Assembly (NCBI GenBank): GCA_023266095.1
Contig: JAHFRV010000021.1
Location: forward strand, 1-51,782
DNA length: 51,782 nucleotides
Source of the DNA: Gammaproteobacteria bacterium
GTDB lineage: Bacteria > Pseudomonadota > Gammaproteobacteria > DRLM01
Reading direction: 5' to 3'
Position numbers and translations under genes: made by a program. Below are positions 8,402 through 16,367 of this stretch, piece after piece; positions within the stretch are counted from its first letter, which is position 1, and every line of letters starts with the position of its first letter. The notes beneath the pieces were generated by a model. That model ran no database searches. It worked only from the letters and a program-made list of their open reading frames with translations, and was not told where the DNA came from.

Positions 8402-8416
8402 TTAGAACAATTCTAA
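8402..8416 (-). promoter_or_regulatory. PerR/Fur-like operator of the rubrerythrin cluster
   Basis: TTAGAACAATTCTAA is a perfect 6-3-6 inverted repeat and matches the 15-base PerR-box pattern (TTANAATNATTNTAA type) with few changes. It lies just downstream of the predicted transcription start, a position suited to repression. PerR control of rubrerythrin is known in other bacteria. No PerR/Fur gene is in the window, so the regulator is inferred. Confidence 0.6.
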
Positions 8417-8427
8417 TGGGAAGCCTA

Positions 8428-8456
8428 AATCTAGGCCTGGGACTGAGCACTGTCAA
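8428..8456 (-). promoter_or_regulatory. Sigma70 promoter of the rubrerythrin cluster
   Basis: On the minus strand, a perfect -35 TTGACA (8451-8456) is followed by a 17-base spacer and TAGATT (8428-8433) as -10. Predicted transcription begins near 8421, immediately before the PerR-like box. Confidence 0.65.
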
Positions 8457-8502
8457 CCCACCGTTTGCATACCGTACGCGCGGCCGTCACCCCTCGCCCG
8501 CG

Positions 8503-8531
8503 TTGACCGGCAAGAGACGGTGCGCTAACGT
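8503..8531 (+). promoter_or_regulatory. Candidate promoter for xseB-ispA
   Basis: TTGACC (8503-8508), a 17-base spacer and TAACGT (8526-8531) form a moderate sigma70-like promoter 26 bases upstream of the xseB start. The -10 is weak. Confidence 0.4.
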
Positions 8532-8557
8532 TGCGTCCTCGTTATTGGAGCATAGCC

Positions 8558-8794
8558 TTGGCCAAGAAAAAGTCGACCGCCTCTTTTGAAGATGCGCTCA
8601 AAGAACTGGAAACGCTAGTGGAAAAAATGGAGCGCGGCGATCTCAGTCTCGAAGAATCGCTGAGCGATTTCGAACGCGGCGTCGCCCTCACCCGCCAGTG
8701 CCAGCAGGCCCTGCGCGATGCCGAACAAAAAGTGGAAATCCTTCTGGAAAAAGACGGCCAGACCAGCGTACAACCCTTCACCGATGAAGACTGA
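8558..8794 (+). CDS. xseB: Exodeoxyribonuclease VII small subunit
   Basis: The small subunit joins XseA to form ExoVII, which degrades single-stranded DNA in DNA repair. The protein of 78 residues has the family signature SFEDALKELETLVEKMERGDL, split here around its two helices, followed by SLEESLSDFERGVALTRQCQ and an acidic tail. A TTG start at 8558 is chosen because TTGGAG lies 7 bases upstream and the family usually opens with Met-Ala-Lys-Lys; an upstream TTG at 8531 has no site. The 3' end overlaps ispA by 11 bases, indicating translational coupling, as in many proteobacteria. Confidence 0.92.
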   Translation: MAKKKSTASFEDALKELETLVEKMERGDLSLEESLSDFERGVALTRQCQQALRDAEQKVEILLEKDGQTSVQPFTDED

Positions 8795-9692
8795 AGCCCT
8801 CGCCGAATTGACCCGGCGCATGCCGGGCTGGCGCGAGCGGGTGGAAATCGCCCTGGCCGGTTGCCTGCCTGCCACCAGCCTGCATCCAACGCGGTTACAC
8901 GAAGCCATGCGTTACTCGGTACTGGGCGGCGGCAAGCGGGTGCGTCCGGTGCTGGTCTACGCCACCGGGTTGGCCTTGGGTTTGGCCGAAGCTCGCTTGG
9001 ACGGTCCCGCATGCGCGGTGGAATTGATCCATGCTTATTCATTAATTCATGATGATTTACCGGCCATGGACAACGACGATCTGCGCCGCGGCAAACCCAC
9101 CTGTCATCGCGCCTTCGACGAGGCCACTGCCATACTGGCGGGAGATGCCCTGCAGGCTCTGGCCTTCCAGATCCTGGCCCGCAACGAGGCCATGGCGGCC
9201 AGCCCCAAGGCGCGGGTAGAAATGATCGCCATCCTCGCCCACGCCGCTGGTTCACGAGGCATGTGCGGGGGACAGGCCATCGATCTCGCCGCGGTCGGCA
9301 AGCAACTGGACATCGCCCAGCTGGAAGACATGCACATCCACAAAACCGGCGCGCTGATCCGAGCCGCGGTCCGACTGGCCGCCTTGTGCGGCAACGGACT
9401 CGACGCCGCCACGTTGCAGGGACTCGACCATTACGCCAAATGCGTAGGTCTCGCCTTTCAAATCCGCGACGATATTCTGGACGTGGAAGCCAACACCGAA
9501 ACTTTGGGCAAACGACAGGGTGCGGACATCGCCCTCGACAAGCCCACTTATCCATCCCTGCTCGGCCTCGCGGAAGCGAAAGAGCGGGCGCGCCTGCTGC
9601 ACGAAGACGCCTTGGCGAGTCTGGCGGATTTCGACCACCGGGCCGACGCCTTGCGCGGAGTCTCGCATTACATCATCGCGCGCGGTCATTGA
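8784..9692 (+). CDS. ispA: Farnesyl diphosphate synthase (geranyltranstransferase)
   Basis: Condenses isopentenyl diphosphate with dimethylallyl and geranyl diphosphate to give farnesyl diphosphate for quinones and undecaprenyl lipids. The protein of 302 residues has GGGKRVRP (substrate binding), the first aspartate-rich motif DDLPAMDNDDLRRGKPT with the two-residue insertion typical of bacterial enzymes, GGQAIDL, KTGALI, and the second motif FQIRDDILDVE. The ATG at 8784 lies inside the end of xseB. The usual next gene, dxs, is displaced 1.6 kb downstream by an inserted opposite-strand gene. Confidence 0.94.
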   Translation: MKTEALAELTRRMPGWRERVEIALAGCLPATSLHPTRLHEAMRYSVLGGGKRVRPVLVYATGLALGLAEARLDGPACAVELIHAYSLIHDDLPAMDNDDLRRGKPTCHRAFDEATAILAGDALQALAFQILARNEAMAASPKARVEMIAILAHAAGSRGMCGGQAIDLAAVGKQLDIAQLEDMHIHKTGALIRAAVRLAALCGNGLDAATLQGLDHYAKCVGLAFQIRDDILDVEANTETLGKRQGADIALDKPTYPSLLGLAEAKERARLLHEDALASLADFDHRADALRGVSHYIIARGH

Positions 9693-9737
9693 ACCGTACC
9701 CGCCACTGCCGGTATGGCAGCGAGATCAATCGTCAGA

Positions 9738-10172
9738 TCAGCACGCGCCGTTACAGCCACCCGCGTTGGTATTCTGAACGGCGATGCGGCATTTTAACCA
9801 ATCAATGCTGTAGACGCAGAAATCGCCGACATCATAGGTATACGTGCCATAGCTGGTGTTGGAACCGGCGCCCGTGACCCAGGTATAACGGCCACCGGTC
9901 ACAGTGGACAATGGGTTATCGGTGGCAAAATTATAATTACCATGTTGCCGAGCGTAGGGTCTATCAAAGAGACGCAATGCCCTCAATATCGCAACTTCAT
10001 TGAAATAGGCAGGCACAGCCAGGTGTCGCAGAAATATCAGCGGTTCCCCATGTGAATAGGCGAATTTGCCTAGGTCTCGAACTCCGCCTAAAACGTATCC
10101 CGTCGGTTGAGCGCGTAATCTTCCACTCTTCCGATGAAAGGAATGCGCAACATCCCAGGCAAACGTGCGCAT
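9738..10172 (-). pseudogene. Orphan reading frame, possible pilin-like remnant
   Basis: I do not recognise this gene. An open frame on the minus strand fills the gap downstream of the sterol-desaturase gene, but its only ATG lies inside that gene, and no good ribosome site is seen. The C-terminal half (RQHGNYNFATDNPLSTVTGG, then CVYSIDWLKC and AGGCNGAC) is rich in Asn, Thr and Tyr with four cysteines, recalling minor type IV pilins or secreted proteins. It lacks a signal peptide or pilin N-terminus. It is best read as a decayed 3' fragment, or a chance frame. Confidence 0.3.
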
Positions 10173-10930
10173 AGCCGCGGATCACGGAAGCCGTGTATGC
10201 CGAGGGTCATGCCCTCATGCCCGGCGGCGGGCTGGTCGCGATAGGTGCCGAACAACCGGTCCCACAGGGAAAGGTTAAACCCGAAGTTGCTGTTGGTCTC
10301 GTGGTCCTCCACCGAGTGGTGGACCCGGTGCATATCCGGCGTCACGATCAGCGCGCGTAACAGCCGGTCCAAGCCAAGCGGCAGCCGCACATTGCCATGG
10401 TTGAACATGGCGCTGGCATTGAGCAGCACCTCGAAGATCATTACCGCGATCAGCGGCGGCCCCAGCACCGCGATCACCGCACACTTGAGCAACATCGACA
10501 CCACGATCTCGATGGGGTGAAAACGCAGACCGGTGGTGACGTCGAAGTCGAGATCAGTGTGATGCACCCGGTGCAGCCGCCATAACAAAGGCACGGCATG
10601 GAACATCACATGCTGCAGGTAGATGGCGAAATCCAATATCACCACGGAAATCATCAGCGCCAGCCAGGACGGCGCGGCGAAATAATTAAATATTCCCCAA
10701 CCTTCCCGGGCGGCAAAAGCCGCCATGCCCAGCGCCGCCGCGGGAAACAACAGACGCAGCACGGCCGTATTGAGAACCACGATGCCCAGATTACTCGTCC
10801 AGCGTCCCAGCTTGGGTAGGGTCAAGCGCCGCCGCGGCGCCGCCCATTCCCAAACCGCCATCGCCGCCAGCACGCCCAGGAAAATCCCGAGGCGGACCGC
10901 CAGTTCATGTTCCAACATCCAACCACTCAT
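10088..10930 (-). CDS. Sterol desaturase / fatty acid hydroxylase family membrane protein
   Basis: Integral membrane diiron oxygenase-like protein of 280 residues. Hydrophobic segments lie near residues 10-28, 48-72 and 85-105. The eight-histidine clusters of the superfamily are present: LQHVMFH (HxxxH), HRVHHTDLDFD (HxxHH), a central His in FNHGN, and HRVHHSVEDHETN (HxxHH). The substrate cannot be told from sequence; sterol, carotenoid and alkyl-lipid hydroxylases share these motifs. It sits on the opposite strand between ispA and dxs, interrupting a commonly contiguous isoprenoid operon, so it was probably inserted. A link to isoprenoid lipids is speculative. Confidence 0.85.
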   Translation of the reverse strand: MSGWMLEHELAVRLGIFLGVLAAMAVWEWAAPRRRLTLPKLGRWTSNLGIVVLNTAVLRLLFPAAALGMAAFAAREGWGIFNYFAAPSWLALMISVVILDFAIYLQHVMFHAVPLLWRLHRVHHTDLDFDVTTGLRFHPIEIVVSMLLKCAVIAVLGPPLIAVMIFEVLLNASAMFNHGNVRLPLGLDRLLRALIVTPDMHRVHHSVEDHETNSNFGFNLSLWDRLFGTYRDQPAAGHEGMTLGIHGFRDPRLCARLPGMLRIPFIGRVEDYALNRRDTF

Positions 10931-11058
10931 ACCCGTTCCTCATCCAGCCATGGGCTCACTATACCTTTCTCGTGCCGGAACGGTCCGGCCCGCGTCACCG
11001 CGCCTGCCAGGTGGGCAGCCCGGCTACCGATCCTCAATCCAATCCATTTATTTATAGA

Positions 11059-11202
11059 AATCTCTGAGTTATTCAGAGATTGCTGCGGCACAGGGAGGGC
11101 CGCCATTTTCAATGGCGGCAGGCCATTGAAAATGAAGGAAAGCGAAAATCACATTTTTCGCTTTCCTTGCTCTGAAAATTCCAGGATGGAATTACTCAGA
11201 GC
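11059..11202. repeat. Hairpin-rich MITE-like element upstream of dxs
   Basis: Four consecutive inverted repeats lie within 144 bases. They are AATCTCTGA/TCAGAGATT (11059-11081); GCCGCCATT/AATGGCGGC (11099-11119), which competes with a 13-bp pair CATTTTCAATGGC/GCCATTGAAAATG (11104-11134); AAGGAAAGCGAAAA/TTTTCGCTTTCCTT (11135-11168, 14 bp, perfect); and GCTCTGA/TCAGAGC with an inner ATTCC/GGAAT (11169-11202). The outer ends form a terminal inverted repeat: CTCTGAGTTATTC at 11062, and CTCTGAGTAATTC read inward from 11201, 12 of 13 identical. No target duplication is evident and no protein is encoded. Confidence 0.55.
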
Positions 11203-11299
11203 TTCCTAATAAAGGTTTGTACGAGACCAACCACCCGCCCCAGCTTGCCATCCGACCCTCAAGCCCGGATAATGCGCTGTTCACTTTATGGTCAAGTGA

Positions 11300-13204
11300 G
11301 TGACGACCGCCCGTATGCATTATCCTTTGCTGGACGCTATCCACCATCCCGACCAGTTGCGCGCGCTGCCGGAAAGCCAGCTTGCGCCGCTGGCTGATGA
11401 ATTGCGCCGTTTTCTCATCGATTCGGTAGGGCGCACCGGCGGCCATCTCGCGGCCAATCTCGGTGTCGTCGAGCTCACGGTCGCACTCCACTATATCTAC
11501 AACACCCCGACGGACCGGCTGGTATGGGATGTCGGCCACCAGAGTTATCCGCACAAGATCCTGACCGGGCGCCGCGAACAAATGAGTTCGTTGCGCCAGA
11601 AAGACGGCCTGGCCGGTTTCCCCAAGCGCAGCGAAAGCCCGTACGACGCCTTCGGCGTCGGCCACTCCAGTACGTCGGTGAGCGCCGCGTTGGGCATGGC
11701 CATCGCCACCGAACGCCAGGGCCAGGACCGTAAAGTCGTGGCCGTGATCGGCGACGGCGCCCTCACCGCCGGCATGGCCTTCGAGGCGCTGAATCATGCC
11801 GGCGACCTGCACACCGATTTGCTGGTGATCCTCAACGACAACGACATGTCGATCTCGCCCAATGTCGGCGGCCTGTCCAATCATCTCGCGCGCATTTTGT
11901 CGGGCAAACTCTATGTGAGCCTGCGCGAGCAGGGTAAAAAGGCCCTCAAGAACATGCCGCCGGTGTGGGAGCTGGCGCGCCGCGCCGAGGAACACGTCAA
12001 GGGCATGGTGATTCCCGGTACCTTGTTCGAGGAACTCGGTTTCAATTACATCGGCCCCGTTGACGGCCACGACCTGCCTACCCTGGTCAAGACCCTCCGC
12101 AATCTGCGCGGCCTGAAGGGCCCGCAGTTTCTTCACGTGGTCACCAAAAAGGGTAAGGGTTACCAACCCGCCGAAGACAATCCCTGCGGCTACCACGGCG
12201 TCGGCGCCTTCGATCCCCGCACCGGCACCGTGAGCGCGGGCAAGGCTGGCGCGCCGACTTACACCGAAGTCTTCAGCGACTGGATCTGCGACATGGCGAC
12301 GCAAGATCCCCGTTTGATGGCCATCACCCCGGCGATGCGCGAAGGCTCGGGCCTGGTCGCCTATTCGGAACGTTTTCCCACGCGTTATTTCGACGTCGGT
12401 ATTGCCGAACAACACGCCGTCACCCTGGCGGCGGGTTTGGCCTGCGAAGGCGAAAAGCCGGTGGTGGCGATCTACTCGACCTTTTTGCAACGCGGCTACG
12501 ACCAGCTCATCCACGACGTCGCCATTCAGAATCTGCCGGTGCTGTTCGCCATCGACCGCGCCGGCGTGGTCGGCCCGGACGGCCCGACTCACGCCGGCAG
12601 CTTCGATCTGAGCTACCTGCGCTGCCTGCCCAATCTGGTGGTGATGGCCCCGGCCGACGAAAACGAATGCCGGCAAATGCTCTATACCGGCTTCTTGCTG
12701 GATCAGCCGGCGGCGGTGCGTTATCCGCGCGGCGGCGGCCCCGGCGTGCCGGTGCAGAAGGCGATGACCGCTCTGCCGATCGGCAAGGCCGATGTGCTGC
12801 GCGACGGCCGGCGGGTCGCCATTCTCGCCTTCGGCAGTATGGTGTCGCCGGCCCTGCAGGCCGGTGACATACTGGATACCACCGTGGTGAATATGCGTTT
12901 CGTGAAGCCCTTGGATGAGACCTTGATCGCGCGCCTAGCCCAGACTCATGAGTTGCTGGTGACCGTAGAAGAAAACGCGGTGATGGGTGGCGCGGGCAGC
13001 GCGGTCGGGGAAAGCCTGGCGGCACTGGGACTGTGCGTGCCGCTCATCCACCTCGGTCTGCCCGATTCATTCCTCGAGCACGGCAGCCGCGCCGAACTGC
13101 TCAAGGAGGCGGGCCTCACCGCCGATGCCATCGCCGCGCGCATCAAAGCTCACTTCGCTCGCGAGGTTTGCCACGGCCTGCCCGCGCAGATAACTTCCAA
13201 CTGA
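11300..13204 (+). CDS. dxs: 1-deoxy-D-xylulose-5-phosphate synthase
   Basis: First enzyme of the MEP isoprenoid pathway. It uses thiamine diphosphate to join pyruvate and glyceraldehyde 3-phosphate into DXP. The protein of 634 residues is full length for the family. It shows [51 protein letters not shown], the thiamine-binding [15 protein letters not shown]...NDN block, [15 protein letters not shown], and [20 protein letters not shown] near the active site. A GTG start is taken at 11300; the ATG 15 bases downstream (11315) is equally possible, and neither has a clear ribosome site. It heads a run with queD and folE2. The MITE-like block lies just upstream and may affect its expression. Confidence 0.95.
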   Translation: MTTARMHYPLLDAIHHPDQLRALPESQLAPLADELRRFLIDSVGRTGGHLAANLGVVELTVALHYIYNTPTDRLVWDVGHQSYPHKILTGRREQMSSLRQKDGLAGFPKRSESPYDAFGVGHSSTSVSAALGMAIATERQGQDRKVVAVIGDGALTAGMAFEALNHAGDLHTDLLVILNDNDMSISPNVGGLSNHLARILSGKLYVSLREQGKKALKNMPPVWELARRAEEHVKGMVIPGTLFEELGFNYIGPVDGHDLPTLVKTLRNLRGLKGPQFLHVVTKKGKGYQPAEDNPCGYHGVGAFDPRTGTVSAGKAGAPTYTEVFSDWICDMATQDPRLMAITPAMREGSGLVAYSERFPTRYFDVGIAEQHAVTLAAGLACEGEKPVVAIYSTFLQRGYDQLIHDVAIQNLPVLFAIDRAGVVGPDGPTHAGSFDLSYLRCLPNLVVMAPADENECRQMLYTGFLLDQPAAVRYPRGGGPGVPVQKAMTALPIGKADVLRDGRRVAILAFGSMVSPALQAGDILDTTVVNMRFVKPLDETLIARLAQTHELLVTVEENAVMGGAGSAVGESLAALGLCVPLIHLGLPDSFLEHGSRAELLKEAGLTADAIAARIKAHFAREVCHGLPAQITSN

Positions 13205-13221
13205 CACTCAAGCATCCGACT

Positions 13222-13602
13222 ATGACACCCCGTTACGCATTGAAGGTGATCACCGACTTCGCCGCCGCCCATTTGCTCCGCGACTATCCCGGCGAATGCA
13301 GCCGTTTGCATGGCCACAACTGGAAGGTGGAAGTCGAAGTGATCGCCTCCGCACTCGACGAGGTGGGCATGGGACTCGACTTTAAGACGATCAAACGCGC
13401 GACCAAAGAGATCATCGCCGGACTCGATCACCATCACCTCAATGAGATACCACCGTTCGACCAGATCAATCCCACGGCGGAGAACATCGCCGCCTATTTA
13501 TACGCCGAGTTGTCGCGCGTGCTGAACGGCGCGCGCACCCGTGTCGGCGCCGTGACGCTGTGGGAAACCGAGCGCGCCTGTGTGCGCTACAGTGAAGAAT
13601 AA
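13222..13602 (+). CDS. queD: 6-carboxytetrahydropterin synthase (QueD)
   Basis: Converts 7,8-dihydroneopterin triphosphate to 6-carboxy-tetrahydropterin, the second step towards queuosine. The 126-residue protein belongs to the 6-pyruvoyl-tetrahydropterin synthase family. Zinc-binding histidines are in FAAAHLL (His17) and LHGHNW (His30, His32), Cys26 is the likely catalytic cysteine, and GLDHHHLNE and [11 protein letters not shown] are conserved family blocks. It lies 17 bases after dxs and its TAA overlaps an ATG of the next gene. The neighbour FolE2 makes its substrate. Confidence 0.9.
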   Translation: MTPRYALKVITDFAAAHLLRDYPGECSRLHGHNWKVEVEVIASALDEVGMGLDFKTIKRATKEIIAGLDHHHLNEIPPFDQINPTAENIAAYLYAELSRVLNGARTRVGAVTLWETERACVRYSEE

Positions 13603-13616
13603 TGAGGAAGCCGGCC

Positions 13617-14420
13617 ATGAATAACGCCGTCACCATCGCCGATGTACAAGGCGCCGCCGATGCCCGCAGCATCGCCATCAACCAGGTGGGCATAAAAGAC
13701 ATCCGCCATCCGCTACGCATCGCCGGCCGCGACGGCACGGTGCAACACACCGTCGCCACCTACAGCATGTACGTCAATCTGCCGCACGATGTGCGCGGCA
13801 CCCACATGTCGCGTTTCGTCGAGATTCTCAACAACACCGACATCGTGCTGTCAGTGGCGGGCATGCAGCACTTGCTCACGACCATCCAGCGCACCCTCGA
13901 TGCGCAGCAGGCGCAGGTCGAAGTGACTTTCCCCTACTTCATCACCAAGCAGGCGCCGGTGTCCGGCGTCGCAAGCGCGCTCGACTACCAGGTGACGCTG
14001 CTCGGCGAACGCAGCGGCGGCGCCGCAAACGTCAGTCTCAAGGTGCTGGTGCCGGTTACCAGCCTCTGCCCGTGCTCCAAGGAAATCTCCAACTACGGCG
14101 CCCACAATCAACGCTCTCACGTCACAGTGAACGCCCGGATAACCGAAGGCGTGTCGATTGAAGATCTGATCGACCTGGTGGAAGAAGAAGCCTCCTGCGA
14201 AATCTTCGGCCTCATTAAACGTCCCGACGAAAAATACATCACCGAACGCGCCTACGACAATCCCAAGTTCGTTGAAGACATGGTGCGCGACGTCGCCGCG
14301 CGTTTGCATGCCGATCCGCGTATCCTGGCCTACACGGTGGAAACCGAAAATTTCGAATCCATACACAACCATTCGGCCTACGCCAAGATCAGCCACGACA
14401 AAACCACCACGACCCGCTAA
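13617..14420 (+). CDS. folE2: GTP cyclohydrolase FolE2 (type IB)
   Basis: Turns GTP into 7,8-dihydroneopterin triphosphate for folate and queuosine. The 267-residue protein shows the FolE2 blocks [38 protein letters not shown] (active-site cysteine region) and [31 protein letters not shown], quoted here in parts. FolE2 tolerates metals other than zinc, and in several bacteria it is induced by zinc shortage; no Zur box was found here. The ATG at 13617 has GAGGAAG 6 bases upstream; an ATG at 13602 overlapping the queD stop would add five residues. Confidence 0.92.
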   Translation: MNNAVTIADVQGAADARSIAINQVGIKDIRHPLRIAGRDGTVQHTVATYSMYVNLPHDVRGTHMSRFVEILNNTDIVLSVAGMQHLLTTIQRTLDAQQAQVEVTFPYFITKQAPVSGVASALDYQVTLLGERSGGAANVSLKVLVPVTSLCPCSKEISNYGAHNQRSHVTVNARITEGVSIEDLIDLVEEEASCEIFGLIKRPDEKYITERAYDNPKFVEDMVRDVAARLHADPRILAYTVETENFESIHNHSAYAKISHDKTTTTR

Positions 14421-14668
14421 CAGTCCCGGCCGTTGCCTCGCCTGCGGTATAGCCGCCATCCAGCAGCTACTTAAGAAGGATACGTGGTAAAACCTCTATG
14501 AAATACCCACACCCCTTCATGAGATCAAGCTAACAATATTTTCCGCCCATCCGATAGTCTATCTAGCCAAGCCGCTCAGCAAGCCATAGAATCCTATATT
14601 TTTGGACTGGCTTTGTCCGCATTGAAAAATGCCCACAAACATAAAACTTATGTAGCAATAAGGAAAGG

Positions 14669-15909
14669 ATGGCGCACCCAATGAACAATCGCCCACAGCC
14701 AGGACGGCAACGGCCCGCGGTCATCCCCCACGCGACACAGCAAACCCGCCCAAGCCGGCGGGATCAACATCCCCTGACCCACCCACCTTTACCCTGGGCG
14801 GTGAGGAACACGGAAAGCATCCTCAGTTCGTCCCTGATTTTAGAATTCTTTTTCGTCTTGACGGGTCTGGCGTTGTTTTTCTTGGCCTCATCAGCCCGTG
14901 CCGACTCATCTGCCCCCCCGAATACAAAGCGGACTTCATCCCCTTTCCCCAGGTCACAATTCATTTTAATGACCGCGATGTCGCCCAGCTCGACCAACAT
15001 GGCTCCAATGCCGCGGTCAACTTCTTCTATACTGCGGAGTACGGGCGGGCCCGCCTGCTCGCGGAATTTTACGTTGACCATGAGGAGAGGGAAATGGAAC
15101 GCCTGGCCTTGGGCTGGGTTCTCGGGGAAGACACCCGGCTCTGGCTAGGCCGGTATCATACCGCGCTCGATCAATGGAACCGCAAACATCACCACGGCGC
15201 CTACCTGCAAACCACGATCTACCGCCCCGGCATCATTGAATTCGAAGAGGACGGCGGTGTCATCCCCGCCCACGCCACCGGTATCTCCCTGCAAAAAACC
15301 CGGCACAGTGCCAAGCACATGACTTATTTCACCCTCGACATCGGTTTGGGACCGGAATTGACGCCGGGACGTTTGCAAGCTGTCGACATACTTAAGCCGG
15401 GTGAAGGCGATCATCAACTCCTGGCCACCCTGGCGCTTTCCCATCACGCAATCGACACCCCATTCGACGACAGCGGCTTATTTGTGGGTTACGTGATGAT
15501 CCCATCTTCGATAAATGGCATCGAGCAGGCCCAGCTCAACGTTGTCGGCGCCTACAGCAATTACTCCCACGACCGCTGGCTCCTCCGCGGCTCGTTGATG
15601 CGCATCGGCACCGAGCTCGACTTATCGAACGGCGATAAAGCGGAAGATGCTTTTTTCTACGCTTATTTGCAACCGGAATACCGGCAACAAATCGACTGGA
15701 CCTTTTATGGCCGCGTCGAGATCACCGAATGGGCGGCGAACAATCTTTATCTGCAACAAATACCGGAGTATGTCCGCCAGCGTAGTCTGATCGGCGCGCG
15801 CTACCAGCTCGACCAGACCCAAGCCCTTAAATTTGAACTGGCCAATTTAGATCAGTTCGGGCAGCGATACAGTCAGGCCACCCTGCAATGGAGCGCCGCG
15901 TTGCCATGA
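14669..15909 (+). CDS. Secreted beta-barrel-like outer-membrane protein, frameshifted at a C7 tract
   Basis: Two frames together encode one plausible protein. The first starts at 14669 (AAGGAAAGG upstream) and gives a signal peptide, LILEFFFVLTGLALFFL, with a cleavage site ASSARA-DSSA. The second, open from about 14911 to 15909, continues as EYKADFIPFPQVTIHFND and then strand-rich sequence (GYVMIPSSINGIEQAQL, TFYGRVEITEWAANNLYL, YSQATLQW) like an outer-membrane barrel or porin. The frames meet at seven C bases (14913-14919); eight would restore one frame of about 413 codons. The break could be slipped-strand phase variation, programmed -1 slippage, decay or a sequencing error. The stop overlaps the next start (ATGA). 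The exact family is not recognised. Confidence 0.6.
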
Positions 15910-16367
15910 TACGGAAGTGGACGTGCCTGCTTCTGAGTTGCTTGATGGTACTGGCGCAACCCAGCCTCGCGCGTAACGGTCACGGCGAACGGCTGGTGTT
16001 GGTCACTGACCAAGCCAGCGGCATCAGCCGCTTATCAGCCAGTGAAATCCGCCGCTTATTCCTCGGGTTTCCCGTCAACCTGGCAGGCAAACAGCTGACC
16101 GCGGTTATCAACCAGAGTGATACGCGGCTCTACGAGGTCTTTCTGCAAAAAGTGGTTTTCATGTCGGCCAATGTCTACGAGCTGCACTTATTGAGTAACG
16201 TCGTGCAATTAGGTGGCCAGTTGCCGCCGACCTTCAAGGAGCAATCCCTGCTGGCCGACAGGCTACACAAACAACCCGGCGCCGTCAGCTACATGTGGCA
16301 AGCGGACCTCACCGCCTACCCCCATTTGATCGCGATAGGTGAGTTATGGCGCCACGAAGCAAACTAA
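15906..16367 (+). CDS. Small periplasmic phosphate-binding-like (PstS-like) protein
   Basis: A 153-residue exported protein. Residues 1-23 form a signal peptide (MIRKWTCLLLSCLMVLAQPS, then LARNG). The mature part has the short PBP-like layout: LVLVTDQASGISRLSASEIR, RLFLGFPVNLAGKQLTAVIN, FLQKVVFMSANVYE and a C-terminal KQPGAVSYMW, the block seen as PGAIGY in phosphate-binding relatives. It is half the size of a transport PstS and no ABC transporter genes are nearby, so a sensing role is more likely than uptake. It overlaps the barrel gene by 4 bases and the GGDEF-EAL gene by 22, which implies one transcript. Confidence 0.75.
   Translation: MIRKWTCLLLSCLMVLAQPSLARNGHGERLVLVTDQASGISRLSASEIRRLFLGFPVNLAGKQLTAVINQSDTRLYEVFLQKVVFMSANVYELHLLSNVVQLGGQLPPTFKEQSLLADRLHKQPGAVSYMWQADLTAYPHLIAIGELWRHEAN

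Noticed and set aside
11203-11299. TPP riboswitch before dxs
   Set aside because: No CTGAGA / thi-box-like core was seen in the short interval between the hairpin block and dxs.
11192-12676. 494-codon open frame on the minus strand opposite dxs
   Set aside because: It lies wholly antisense to a well-supported dxs, has no recognisable motif, and is the expected long shadow frame in GC-rich DNA.
15094-15909. Reading the barrel-like gene as starting at the ATG 15094
   Set aside because: The same frame is open and meaningful for at least 180 bases upstream, and a signal peptide is joined to it by a one-base shift, so 15094 is an internal Met.
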